Shown here: in pieces, positions 34,370 to 40,954 of the stretch
Numbering within the stretch: the stretch's first letter is position 1
Layout: every line of letters begins with the position of its first letter
Assembly: GCA_035512595.1 (NCBI GenBank)
Contig: DATKDU010000399.1
Coordinates: forward strand, 1-54,312
Source of the DNA: DATKDU01 sp035512595
GTDB lineage: Bacteria > Planctomycetota > Planctomycetia > Pirellulales > Pirellulaceae
DNA length: 54,312 nt
Reading direction: 5' to 3'
Made by a program: the position numbers and the translations under genes
The notes under the pieces: model-generated
Told to the model about the DNA's origin: nothing
Database searches by the model: none
Seen by the model: only the letters and a program-made list of their open reading frames with translations

Positions 34370-34921
34370 ATGGACGCCTATTTCACGAACGCCAAAGCGC
34401 CCAGCGAATGGAAAGGGAGCGACTCCAAGAATCGCGACCAGGTCCAAGCCGCTTCCTGGCGCAGGGAATGCTGTGGAGGAAATCACGTCGCCGCGGTTCG
34501 GCCGCTGCGCGTGCTGATCGTGGATGCCAATCGGGATGCAGCCGACACCATGTCGATGCTGGTCCAACTTTGGGGGCACGATGCCAGGTGCGCCTACGAC
34601 GGTGCCGCCGGCCTGGCAATGGCGGCGGCCACGATGCCCGACGTCGTTCTGCTGGATATCGCCATGCCGCGGATGGACGGATGCCAATTGGCCGTGCGAC
34701 TGCGCCATAAGGCGGGGTTGAAGGACTGCTTGCTGATCGCCGTCACAGGCTACGCGGACGAGAAGCATCGGCGGCGAGGCCAGGAGGCGGGGATCGACGT
34801 CTTTCTCGTCAAGCCCGTTGAAGCTGTGGTCATGGAAACGCTGCTGCTGCTGGAGCGCCGGCGACTGCGAACGTTGCAGGCAGTCGATGCCGAGTCAAAC
34901 AATTTTGGAGTCGTGCAGTAG
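34370..34921 (+). CDS. Single-domain response regulator
   Basis: A 183-residue protein. ATG at 34370 has GGAG nine bases upstream and lies 20 bases after the DUF2294 gene. An N-terminal extension of about 45 residues (with RRECCGGNHV) precedes a CheY-like receiver domain: LRVLIVDANRDAADTMSMLV, phospho-acceptor Asp in VVLLDIAMPRMDG (residue 96), then Thr and Lys in LIAVTGYAD and VFLVKPVEAV. There is no output domain, only a charged tail. One oddity: the usual acidic pair near the N-terminus, D-D or E-D, is D-A here (VDAN), so magnesium binding and phosphorylation may be weaker. It probably acts as a phosphorylation relay or binds a partner; csrA follows closely. Confidence 0.88.
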   Translation: MDAYFTNAKAPSEWKGSDSKNRDQVQAASWRRECCGGNHVAAVRPLRVLIVDANRDAADTMSMLVQLWGHDARCAYDGAAGLAMAAATMPDVVLLDIAMPRMDGCQLAVRLRHKAGLKDCLLIAVTGYADEKHRRRGQEAGIDVFLVKPVEAVVMETLLLLERRRLRTLQAVDAESNNFGVVQ

Positions 34922-34987
34922 GCTGTGCGGGTGTGACGTCCGGACGGCCGGTCCACGGTGAGCCCGTCCTCAAAAGGAGACGAAGCA

Positions 34988-35260
34988 ATGTTGGTACTTT
35001 CGCGAAAACCGCTCGAATCGGTGGTCGTCGGCGGGAGCGAAGGATTGACGCGAACGCTCAAGATCACCGTCCTGGAGATCATGGGAAACAGGGTCAGCCT
35101 GGGATTCGAAGGGGATCCCGATATCGCGGTGAATCGCCTGGAGGTCTGGACACGCCGCAATGGCGCAGATCCCACCCGGGAGCCGGAACCGGAAACGCCC
35201 CAGAGCCCAGATCACGCCCCCTCCGCTCAGGCAGTCGGTGCACGTACTGCAGCGGGGTGA
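34988..35260 (+). CDS. csrA: Carbon storage regulator CsrA
   Basis: A 90-residue protein with the full CsrA fold: MLVLSRKPLESVVVGG, then LKITVLEIMGNRVSLGFEGD and IAVNRLEVWTRRN. The Leu4, Arg6 and the second RNA-binding Arg (in AVNRLEVW) are present. CsrA dimers bind GGA motifs in leader RNAs and control translation. The last 30 residues are a Pro/Glu-rich, probably disordered tail, longer than the usual 61-75 residue CsrA. Start at ATG 34988 has AAGGAG eight bases upstream. It follows the single-domain response regulator and precedes the GlsB-like gene. Three structured RNAs in the island each have a conserved GGA near the 5' end; a link to this CsrA is only a hypothesis. Confidence 0.93.
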   Translation: MLVLSRKPLESVVVGGSEGLTRTLKITVLEIMGNRVSLGFEGDPDIAVNRLEVWTRRNGADPTREPEPETPQSPDHAPSAQAVGARTAAG

Positions 35261-35300
35261 ACTGTCTTGAAATCACGAAATCACTTTTTGGGAGACTGTC

Positions 35301-35561
35301 ATGGGAATTCTATTGTGGATCGTGTTTGGATTGATTGCCGGAGTGGTCGCAAAGACCATCCTGCCGGGCCGCGACCCAGGCGGGATCGTCATCACCATCT
35401 TGCTCGGGATAGCCGGCGCCGTCGTGGGAGGGTACATCGGCACGCTGATGGGCTACGGAACCGTTGCCGCTTTCGACATCCGCAGCCTGGCGGTGGCCAT
35501 TGGCGGCTCCTTGTTGCTGCTGATTGGGTATCGATTCCTGATGGGAAGAGCCACCGCGTGA
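35301..35561 (+). CDS. GlsB/YeaQ/YmgE family stress response membrane protein
   Basis: An 86-residue integral membrane protein of the transglycosylase-associated family: MGILLWIVFGLIAGVVAKTI, then LPGRDPGGIVITILLGIAGA and a third hydrophobic helix (LAVAIGGSLLLLIGYRFL) at the C-terminus. The G-L-I-A-G-x-x-A-K and P-G-x-D-P-x-G motifs are diagnostic. Members are small general-stress or osmotic-stress membrane proteins; the molecular activity is unknown and no lytic transglycosylase domain is present. GGGAG lies seven bases before the ATG. It sits in the string of small stress genes after csrA. A long hairpin, 35576-35610, follows. Confidence 0.9.
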   Translation: MGILLWIVFGLIAGVVAKTILPGRDPGGIVITILLGIAGAVVGGYIGTLMGYGTVAAFDIRSLAVAIGGSLLLLIGYRFLMGRATA

Positions 35562-35575
35562 TCATCCCGCGCAAC

Positions 35576-35610
35576 GCTCGGAGCGATAGCGGAACAGAGT
35601 CGCTCCGAGC
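35576..35610. repeat. 11-bp perfect hairpin after the GlsB-like gene
   Basis: GCTCGGAGCGA (35576-35586) and TCGCTCCGAGC (35600-35610) pair over 11 bases around a 13-base loop, 15 bases after the stop. There is no T-run; probably an mRNA-end stabiliser or weak terminator. Confidence 0.6.
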
Positions 35611-35692
35611 CGGCGGCATGCTGAAGAGTTTCACCGTGATTGACCTGCGAGTTTACTGAGTGAGTTCGTTCCATTGATCCAAGGAGACTGCC

Positions 35693-35854
35693 ATGTCTAC
35701 GCTCGGTTGGATTCTGGTTGTGATTTTGATCCTGCTGCTGGTTGGGGCGCTTCCCACGTGGGGACACAGCCGCAGTTGGGGTGCTTTGCCCAGCGGCGGG
35801 TTGGGGCTCGTGCTGCTGATCGTCATCGTGCTGCTGTTGATGAAAGTCATTTGA
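35693..35854 (+). CDS. DUF3309 small membrane protein
   Basis: A 53-residue protein with AAGGAG six bases before the ATG at 35693. It reads MSTLGWILVVILILLLVGAL, PTWGHSRSWG and GGLGLVLLIVIVLLLM: the two-helix DUF3309 pattern with the conserved LP-W-HS-SWG loop between helices. The function is unknown; the family is common next to CsbD and similar stress genes. Here it is one of several tiny stress-island membrane proteins, between the GlsB-like and YXWGXW genes. Confidence 0.85.
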   Translation: MSTLGWILVVILILLLVGALPTWGHSRSWGALPSGGLGLVLLIVIVLLLMKVI

Positions 35855-35922
35855 TCCCGGTGCCCGCGTAACCGCGGCACCACCGAAGGGGCGATTCACT
35901 CACACTTGAAAAGGAACTGACA

Positions 35923-37635
35923 ATGAAAGCTTGCGTTTACTGCCTAGTCGCGGCCCTGCTGGCCGCGGCTGTCGCGGGGGGACAAGAACGTGACCCACTC
36001 CGCGCTGGTACGAAGGCTGATGACGGAATCGAAGTCCTCACGCGGGGCCCCGTGCATGAAGCCTTTGCCGAAACGATCTCCTTTGATCCCCAGCCGGGCG
36101 TCATCGTGGAGAAGCCTGCGCCCGAGGCCATCGAGGAGATCGCCCCCGATCAAAAACCGGAAGGGACCAACGTGGACTGGATTCCCGGCTACTGGGCCTG
36201 GGATGACGAGCGGAGCGACTACCTGTGGGTCAGCGGCATCTGGCGGTCGCTGCCGCCGGGTCGCCAATGGGTCAGCGGGTACTGGGGCCGGTCGGGCCGA
36301 GGCTCGCAGTGGACTTCCGGATACTGGGCTGACGCCAAGGCGAGCGAAGTGGAATACCTCCCCGAGCCGCCGGAGACCGTCGAAGCGGGTCCCAATGTGG
36401 AAGCACCGTCGGCAAACCACACTTGGCTGCCTGGTAGCTGGGTTTGGCAGCAGAACCGCTATGCTTGGCGCCCCGGATACTGGGCGACGGCACATCCGAA
36501 CTGGGTCTGGATTCCGGCCCATTACGTGTGGTCCCCGCGGGGCTACGTTTTCGTGGATGGCTACCACGATTACACCGTCGCCAGACGCGGGGTGCTGTTT
36601 GCGCCGGTCTATTTCAGCTCGAACGTCTACTCGCGGCGGGGGTTCTCCTACTCGCCCCTGACGGTGATCAATCCGGGCGTGTTCAGCAACCATCTTTTCC
36701 TGCGGCCGAGCTACGGCCACTACTATTTCGGCGATTACTACGGCTCCAGTTACGCGTCGATCGGGTTCTCGCCGTGGTTTTCGTTCTACTCCAGCCGTTA
36801 CGGTTACGATCCGTTTTACGCTCACCAGCATTGGACAAATCGCAATGACCGCCAGTGGGATCGCCGTGTGCAGTCGGACTTCGCTCGCCGGCGTGACAAT
36901 GAAGGATCGCGTCCGCCGCGCACCTGGACGGCTCTGCAAGAACGCAGCCCGACAAGCGACGACCAGAGCCTCGTGGTAGCCGGTTCGCTCGACGATCTGG
37001 CCAAGAGCAAAGAATCGCCAATCCGGCTTCAGCCAGTGGCCACCGAAGAGCGACGGCAATACTCGCAGCGACGGGAGGAATTCCGCACGTCCCGCGAAGA
37101 GCGGCGCAAGCTGGAGGCCGAAGCGGCTGGTCCCTCAACCGATGCGCCGGCGGCGACCATCAAGCCGGTCAAAGTGAAGCTCCCCAGAACGCCGATTGTC
37201 GCCCAGCCGGTCGATCGACTCGACAAGGACGACGCGCCGCCCCAAGCGATCGACGCTCCCGAGCTTGATCCCAAGGTCGAGCCCAGGCCGAGAAGGGGCC
37301 GCGGCAATGCCGAGCCGCTACGCGAGCCCACGACCACGAAGGGCGAGCCACGCCCCGAGCGTCCCAAGGCCGAGCCGCGCCCCGAGCGCCCGAAGGCTGA
37401 GCCGCGCCCCGAGCGCCCGAAGGCCGAGCCGCGCCCGGAACGTCCCAAGGCCGAGCCACGCCCGGAACGCCCCAAGGCTGAGCCGCGCCCGGAACGTCCG
37501 AAGGCTGAGCCACGCCCCGAGCGTCCGAAGGCCGAGCCACGCCCGGAACGCCCCAAGCAAGAGCCGAAGGGAAAACCGGATCGTGAATCGGCGGACGCAC
37601 CCAAAGGGAAGGAAAAGGACCAACCCCGAAACTGA
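35923..37635 (+). CDS. YXWGXW repeat-containing exported protein with Pro/Glu/Arg/Lys tail
   Basis: A 570-residue secreted protein. ATG 35923 follows AAGGAACTG and starts a signal peptide (MKACVYCLVAALLAAAVAGG). From about residue 70 to 230 there are repeats rich in W and Y of the YXWGXW type, such as WIPGYWAWDDERSDYLWVSG, WRSLPPGRQWVSGYWG, WLPGSWVWQQNRYAWRPGYW and WVWIPAHYVWSPRGYVFVDG. A His/Tyr-rich stretch follows, then a charged linker and, near the C-terminus, eight exact tandem copies of the nine-residue unit (G/A)EPRPERPK at 37342-37557, ending in a basic/acidic tail. The repeats suggest a surface or cell-wall associated protein, but function is unknown. It is probably transcribed with the DUF3309 gene 68 bases upstream. 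Confidence 0.85.
   Translation: MKACVYCLVAALLAAAVAGGQERDPLRAGTKADDGIEVLTRGPVHEAFAETISFDPQPGVIVEKPAPEAIEEIAPDQKPEGTNVDWIPGYWAWDDERSDYLWVSGIWRSLPPGRQWVSGYWGRSGRGSQWTSGYWADAKASEVEYLPEPPETVEAGPNVEAPSANHTWLPGSWVWQQNRYAWRPGYWATAHPNWVWIPAHYVWSPRGYVFVDGYHDYTVARRGVLFAPVYFSSNVYSRRGFSYSPLTVINPGVFSNHLFLRPSYGHYYFGDYYGSSYASIGFSPWFSFYSSRYGYDPFYAHQHWTNRNDRQWDRRVQSDFARRRDNEGSRPPRTWTALQERSPTSDDQSLVVAGSLDDLAKSKESPIRLQPVATEERRQYSQRREEFRTSREERRKLEAEAAGPSTDAPAATIKPVKVKLPRTPIVAQPVDRLDKDDAPPQAIDAPELDPKVEPRPRRGRGNAEPLREPTTTKGEPRPERPKAEPRPERPKAEPRPERPKAEPRPERPKAEPRPERPKAEPRPERPKAEPRPERPKAEPRPERPKQEPKGKPDRESADAPKGKEKDQPRN
37342..37557 (+). repeat. 27-bp tandem repeat, 8 units
   Basis: Eight head-to-tail 27-base units inside the YXWGXW gene, encoding (G/A)EPRPERPK. 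Units differ only at synonymous positions (GCC/GCT, CCC/CCG, CGT/CGC), so the amino-acid repeat is kept while the DNA drifts. Confidence 0.92.
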
Positions 37636-37764
37636 CGCGACGCCCCGGAACCACGAGTTCCGATGGAAACCTGGGCGACAACAAGGAGGAGACGACAACC
37701 AAACGCGCCGCCCGCCACTGTGGCGGGCGGGCCTGCAAACGCAATCCTTGTTGGGAATCATTCC

Positions 37765-38007
37765 ATGTCCTTGGAACTCCATTTCGTCCCTGGTGGAATT
37801 TACCTTCGTACACCGACCGGCGAGCTGATTGGCCGGCTGGACGAGCCTGGAGCCCCGTTTGAGACGCTGGAAGAAGCTCGCGAAAAACTGGATTGGCTGC
37901 AAATGGTGTCGAGATTCCAGCAAACCCACGACCAGAAGGAATTGATTGGCGTGCGACGGCACACCACTGCCCGCAGCGTGAATGCCGGCCGCATATGGCC
38001 CGCCTGA
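37765..38007 (+). CDS. Small hypothetical protein
   Basis: An 80-residue protein. I choose the ATG at 37765 (MSLELHFVPGGIYLRTPTGE) because the frame upstream of it runs through a GC palindrome and looks unlike protein; GGGA lies about nine bases before. The first half, predicted beta-rich (LHFVPGGIYLRTPTGELIGR), is followed by a helix (ETLEEAREKLDWLQMVSRFQ). No membrane segment, signal peptide or known motif. It lies between the YXWGXW gene and the diheme cytochrome, on the same strand. Similar short sequences recur in planctomycete genomes to my recollection, but I cannot name a family. Confidence 0.5.
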   Translation: MSLELHFVPGGIYLRTPTGELIGRLDEPGAPFETLEEAREKLDWLQMVSRFQQTHDQKELIGVRRHTTARSVNAGRIWPA

Positions 38008-38203
38008 TTCGGTGGGCCGGCGAAGCGCTGGCTGCGTGGAGAGGACTCGGGTGCCCCAGCCCCGCTTGCCGCCGTCCGAGAAGCAGGCGCAGCCCGAGTG
38101 CGGTCCCATGGTCCTGGCGGGGGCTTAACCGTGAAAATTACCCATCAAATGACGATGTTCGTTCGGGCATTTCATACATTTGTTCAGAAAAAGAGAGTCC
38201 GTC

Positions 38204-39583
38204 ATGAAAAACCTGCTTCTGGGATTCAGTGTCTTGGTTCCCTTGGTCACAATCGGGACACTTGCCGGGTGCTCACCCGTAACTGAAAGCCGGCGCGCGG
38301 TCGCACAGGAGGCGCGTTCTGACGCTCGCGAGGATAAACCTCTTCCAGACGGGCAGCGCCTGACCGACCACCAGCGGGATGCTTTGCAGTTGATCCAAGA
38401 GGGAAGGCAGACCTTCCGCTTTGACACGTTCGGGGACGAGGAATTCTGGGGCGATGCACTGGAGCTGCATCGCGCCTTGGCGGGCGCCAAGCTGGGAGGC
38501 GTCGGTGAGGGGGTCAGTCCGAAGGCGGCCTTGGCGGTGGGCCTGAAGGTCGATGCGGACGCGCTGCCCGCGGAGCTGGTCGAGCAACTGAAACGGAAAA
38601 AAGTCGATATGGGCGATCCGGCCACCACTCTCGCCCTGCTCAAGCTCGACGCGGTCGTGGGCGTGAAGGGCTTTTTGAGCCCGGACGGCAAGCTGCGATC
38701 GGTCGGTATCACGTGCGCACTGTGCCACTCGACCGTGAACGATTCCTTCGCTCCCGGCATCGGCCAGCGGCTGGACGGCTGGCCCAATCGCGATCTCGAC
38801 ATCGGCCAGATCATTGCCCTGGCCCCCAACCTGAAGCCCTTGACGGACCGCCTGGCGATCGACGAAAGCAGCCTGAAAACGGCGCTCACCAGTTGGGGAC
38901 CGGGCAAATACGACGCCCAGCTCTTGCACGACGGCAAGGCCTTCCGCCCGGACGGAAAGACGGCGGCCACCCTGCTCCCGCCCGCGTTCGGGCAGGCCGG
39001 TTTGAGCAACCATACGTACACGGGATGGGGTTCCACAGCCCACTGGAATGCCTACGTCGCCAATACTCAGATGCGCGGCAAAGGGACGTTCTTCGATCCG
39101 CGGCTGAACGATCCGGAGAAATTCCCCGTCGCCGTCAAATCCGGCGACTGGAACATTCGCAACGACCCCGATCTGGTGACCGGGAAGCTGCCGGCTTTGC
39201 AGTTCTATCAGCTTTCGATCCTTCCGCCGAAACCGCCCACCGCCAGTTTTGACGATGCGGCGGCCGCGCGAGGGCAGACGCTCTTCAGCGGCAAAGCCGA
39301 TTGCCAGCGCTGCCATGTGCCGCCGCTCTTCACGGAGCCAGGCTGGCCGATGCACACGGCCGCCGAGATCGGAATCGACGATTTCCAGGCGCAGCGCTCA
39401 CCCGATGAACGCTACCGCACGACGCCGCTGGCGGGGCTCTGGACGCACATCAAGGGCGGCTTCTACCACGACGGCCGGTTTGCGACCCTGCCTGACGTCA
39501 TCAACCACTACAACGCACATTTCAAGCTGAAACTGACCGAGAAAGAGGTCAGCGACTTGGCCGAGTATCTGAAGTCACTTTGA
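38204..39583 (+). CDS. Diheme cytochrome c lipoprotein (peroxidase/MauG-like family)
   Basis: A 459-residue protein with a lipoprotein signal (LVPLVTIGTLAGC, lipobox LAGC). Two c-heme sites, CALCH at residue 171 and CQRCH at residue 367, are almost 200 residues apart; this spacing and the motifs SGKADCQRCHVPPLFTEPG and GGFYHDGRFATLPDVINHYN match the diheme cytochrome c peroxidase/MauG-like superfamily. A Met or His distal ligand cannot be assigned by eye. Likely attached to a membrane and facing the periplasm, it could detoxify peroxide or transfer electrons. Start ATG 38204 follows AAGAGAG. The next gene is a tiny lipoprotein. The absence of a clear second-heme tryptophan motif leaves the peroxidase role open. 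Confidence 0.85.
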   Translation: MKNLLLGFSVLVPLVTIGTLAGCSPVTESRRAVAQEARSDAREDKPLPDGQRLTDHQRDALQLIQEGRQTFRFDTFGDEEFWGDALELHRALAGAKLGGVGEGVSPKAALAVGLKVDADALPAELVEQLKRKKVDMGDPATTLALLKLDAVVGVKGFLSPDGKLRSVGITCALCHSTVNDSFAPGIGQRLDGWPNRDLDIGQIIALAPNLKPLTDRLAIDESSLKTALTSWGPGKYDAQLLHDGKAFRPDGKTAATLLPPAFGQAGLSNHTYTGWGSTAHWNAYVANTQMRGKGTFFDPRLNDPEKFPVAVKSGDWNIRNDPDLVTGKLPALQFYQLSILPPKPPTASFDDAAAARGQTLFSGKADCQRCHVPPLFTEPGWPMHTAAEIGIDDFQAQRSPDERYRTTPLAGLWTHIKGGFYHDGRFATLPDVINHYNAHFKLKLTEKEVSDLAEYLKSL

Positions 39584-39648
39584 GCGAGTTTCTTGGAAGG
39601 TGGCCCCTGAAGGCTCGGGGATCAGAACAAAACAGAAGGTTACAACTC

Positions 39649-39750
39649 ATGAAGTGGATCGCACTCATCGTCATGTTCGCCGTTCTGGCGGGATGCACCA
39701 GCCAGAATGCAGACCAACATCCGGCAGGACATCCGCATGAACTACGTTAG
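39649..39750 (+). CDS. Very small lipoprotein
   Basis: A 33-residue frame, MKWIALIVMFAVLAGCTSQ, then a His-rich tail (NADQHPAGHPHELR). The lipobox LAGC is perfect, so the mature peptide would be only about 19 residues. ATG 39649 is preceded by AGAAGGTTACAACTC (AGAAGG). Its last 14 bases overlap the start of the DUF1499 gene in another frame. Small lipoproteins of this size occur and are often missed in annotation, but it is still short enough that coding is not certain. Confidence 0.6.
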   Translation: MKWIALIVMFAVLAGCTSQNADQHPAGHPHELR

Positions 39751-40486
39751 CTGGCTGGGATTATTGCTATCGGTGTTTGCGCTGCTGGGCCTCGGTGCTT
39801 CCGGACTGGGCCATCGCTTGGGTTTTTGGGAGTTCAAAACCGGGATCGCCTTGGTGAAATGTGCCGCCTATATCAGTGTGGCGGCAGTGGTTGTGTGCCT
39901 GGTTGGTTTGGCACTCTGGCCAATTGGTTTGGCACTCTGGCTAATGGGATATTCTCCCCACGGAATGATTCCTGCCCTGATCGGCCTCGTCATCGGCGGT
40001 TGCGTGCTGGGATTGACGCTGAAGTGGAAACACAACTTGGATAGCGTGCCCTACATCCACGACATCACCACCGACACCGAGAATCCGCCTTTGTTCGTGG
40101 CCATCCTGCCGCTCCGCGCCGGCGCACCCAACCCCGCCGAGTACGGTGGGCCGGAACTCGCCAGGCAACAGAAAGACGGGTATCCGGACCTCGGGCCGGG
40201 CTCGCTGAGCAGCTCTCCCGAGGTGGCCTTTCCCCGAGCTTTGCAAGCAGCCAAAGACATGGGATGGGAGATCGTGGCCTCCGATCCCCAGGCGCTGCGG
40301 ATCGAGGCGACCGACACTACTTTTTGGTTTGGTTTCAAGGATGACATCGTCGTGCGACTCACTCCCTCGCCGGCGGGTAGCCGAATCGATGTGCGATCGG
40401 TCTCGCGCGTCGGCAAGAGTGACGTCGGCACCAACGCGCGTCGAATCAATGCGTACTTAGCCCGAGTGACCCAACCCACGACGTGA
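39737..40486 (+). CDS. DUF1499 domain membrane protein
   Basis: A 249-residue protein. The likely start is ATG 39737 (MNYVSWLGLLLSVFALLGLG). Three to four membrane segments occupy residues 1-100, with LVGLALWPIGLALWLMGY and MIPALIGLVIGGCVLGLT. The C-terminal part is a DUF1499 domain: ALQAAKDMGWEIVASDPQ, then LRIEATDTTFWFGFKDDIVV and VGKSDVGTNARRINAYL. Function unknown. It overlaps the tiny lipoprotein gene upstream by 14 bases, so the two are translated together. Confidence 0.88.
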   Translation: MNYVSWLGLLLSVFALLGLGASGLGHRLGFWEFKTGIALVKCAAYISVAAVVVCLVGLALWPIGLALWLMGYSPHGMIPALIGLVIGGCVLGLTLKWKHNLDSVPYIHDITTDTENPPLFVAILPLRAGAPNPAEYGGPELARQQKDGYPDLGPGSLSSSPEVAFPRALQAAKDMGWEIVASDPQALRIEATDTTFWFGFKDDIVVRLTPSPAGSRIDVRSVSRVGKSDVGTNARRINAYLARVTQPTT

Positions 40487-40526
40487 AATCGCTGTCGGCG
40501 AGTCCCTTACGAACAGGAGCAACACA

Positions 40527-40916
40527 ATGACTATCGAACCCACTGCCGATCACGGCCAAACAATCGCCCCGCCCGCGGGGAAAGTCATCGGCTTTATCGA
40601 CGGCAAAGCTGAATTTGAAGCGTTTGCCGAAGCTGTTCAGGCCGCCGGATATCCAGCATCAAAGATCAACTCTCTCTACGGCGAAGACGGCATTCACCTA
40701 TTGGAGCGGTTGAAGGATCACAGTTTCTTCTTTGGAGACTCCGAGGACAGCATCATCCAGCTCAGCATCAGTGAGCTTAAGCAGGGACATTATGCCGCTG
40801 CGGTGGATGTTAGCGACCATGAGCAAGCCGTTCAAATCGCGAGTCTGGCAAAACCTCATGGCGGACACAGCTTCAGTTACTTCGGAACTTGGGTGAGCGA
40901 ACCGATTTCGACCTGA
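40527..40916 (+). CDS. Hypothetical protein, stress-island member
   Basis: A 129-residue soluble protein. CAGGAG lies nine bases before ATG 40527. Core: GKVIGFIDGKAEFEAFAEAV, then LLERLKDHSFFFGDSEDS and LSISELKQGHYAAAVDVSD. This alpha/beta pattern, with a ferredoxin-like feel, resembles general-stress or signal-associated small proteins, but I cannot assign a family. Its TGA (40914-40916) overlaps an in-frame ATG of the histidine kinase gene, so the two genes are adjacent or coupled. Confidence 0.6.
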   Translation: MTIEPTADHGQTIAPPAGKVIGFIDGKAEFEAFAEAVQAAGYPASKINSLYGEDGIHLLERLKDHSFFFGDSEDSIIQLSISELKQGHYAAAVDVSDHEQAVQIASLAKPHGGHSFSYFGTWVSEPIST

Positions 40917-40954
40917 TGGTGGCGAGCCTGGGCAGAAGCACGCCGGAGGATGAC

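Noticed and set aside
36683..37059. Minus-strand frames opposite the YXWGXW gene
   Set aside because: They mirror a gene with a signal peptide and clear repeats; no ribosome binding site or motif on the reverse strand.
37663..37764. N-terminal extension of the small hypothetical gene at 37765
   Set aside because: The extension runs through a GC palindrome (CGCCCGCCA-CTG-TGGCGGGCG) and reads as Arg-rich filler; the later ATG is better.
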